Positions 37,766 through 37,834 of a DNA stretch of 37,834 bases are shown one piece after another. The notes under the pieces were generated by a model that saw nothing but the letters and a program-made list of their open reading frames with translations, searched no databases and was not told where the DNA came from. Origin of the DNA: a candidate division CSSED10-310 bacterium (lineage in GTDB: Bacteria; CSSED10-310). The translations under genes were made by a program, and so were the position numbers. The stretch's first letter is position 1, and each line of letters starts with the position of its first letter. The stretch covers positions 1 through 37,834 of the forward strand of contig PWNJ01000128.1 in assembly GCA_003558985.1 (NCBI GenBank). The letters are read 5' to 3'.

Positions 37766-37834
37766 ATGGAAGCGCGACCTGCGGGCGTGACCTATGGTCA
37801 CGAGAACGCTTCGCTTGAGAGCATGCGAGCATGA
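37766..37834 (+). other. GC-rich tail with a 22-codon open frame, possibly part of a dispersed repeat
   Basis: The last 69 bases are richer in G and C than the adjoining sequence. They contain an ATG-to-TGA frame (MEARPAGVTYGHENASLESM plus two residues) ending exactly at the window edge, with no SD. Short internal repeats (GAGCATG twice) suggest a repeat element rather than a gene. No promoter for the rfaE1 operon was convincing here. Confidence 0.35.
37786..37802. repeat. Perfect 17-base inverted repeat
   Basis: CGTGACC-TAT-GGTCACG forms a perfect 7-base-pair stem with a 3-base loop, about 75 bases upstream of the rfaE1 start. It could be an operator, an RNA hairpin from the upstream gene, or part of a dispersed repeat. 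Confidence 0.6.

Overview
The window comes from a Gram-negative (diderm) bacterium that makes lipopolysaccharide and uses type IV pili. It carries lipid A, Kdo and ADP-heptose pathway genes, LolA, a LapB homologue, an AsmA-like protein and a PilT ATPase. Composition is moderately AT-rich. TTG and GTG starts are common and sit behind good Shine-Dalgarno (SD) sequences. The phylum cannot be fixed from this sequence. The kdsB-pyrG pair (also found in Chlamydia) and the secreted Fn3-like and SGNH proteins would fit a PVC-type or similar deep-branching lineage, but this is a weak inference. No phage, transposon, CRISPR array or other obvious mobile element was found, and the content is mostly core genome.

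Layout. (1) 1-1376, minus: a secreted protein with three tandem Fn3-like repeats and a Thr/Pro linker, running off the left edge. (2) 1506-4106, plus: a large membrane-anchored AsmA-like protein. (3) 17579-4114, minus: tRNA-Lys(CTT), thpR, recA, pilT, alaS, a J-domain/TPR protein, an Mla-type ABC ATPase, a PilZ protein, a secreted SGNH hydrolase, ftsK, lolA and a lipoprotein. (4) 17694-28953, plus: an envelope polysaccharide operon with lpxB, waaA, lpxK, an lpxL-type acyltransferase, a waaF-type heptosyltransferase, a DUF3108 protein, a sugar epimerase, a Trm112-like zinc protein, two GT4 glycosyltransferases, a GNAT acetyltransferase and an uncharacterised secreted HEXXH protein. (5) 37712-28965, minus: a second LPS-linked operon with the heptose-7-phosphate kinase, kdsB, pyrG, a second lipid A acyltransferase, lapB, a TPR protein and mutS. 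(6) 37713-37834: a short GC-rich tail with a perfect inverted repeat.

The two LPS blocks complement each other. KdsB activates Kdo with CTP, which PyrG supplies. WaaA attaches Kdo to the lipid A precursor made by LpxB and LpxK, and two acyltransferases finish lipid A. The heptose kinase feeds ADP-heptose synthesis for the WaaF-type enzyme, and the GT4 enzymes could extend the core. LapB is the known regulator of LpxC turnover. Most genes within blocks 4 and 5 overlap by 4-14 bases or sit within about 26 bases, which implies translational coupling.

The points most worth a second look are: an ABC ATPase that appears to have lost both its catalytic glutamate and its switch histidine, an SGNH hydrolase with an altered block III, an undescribed HEXXH exoprotein, a near-perfect 294-base tandem duplication in the Fn3-like gene, and a recurring TTGACT-15-TATAGA promoter pattern. 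No gap between genes exceeds 300 bases.
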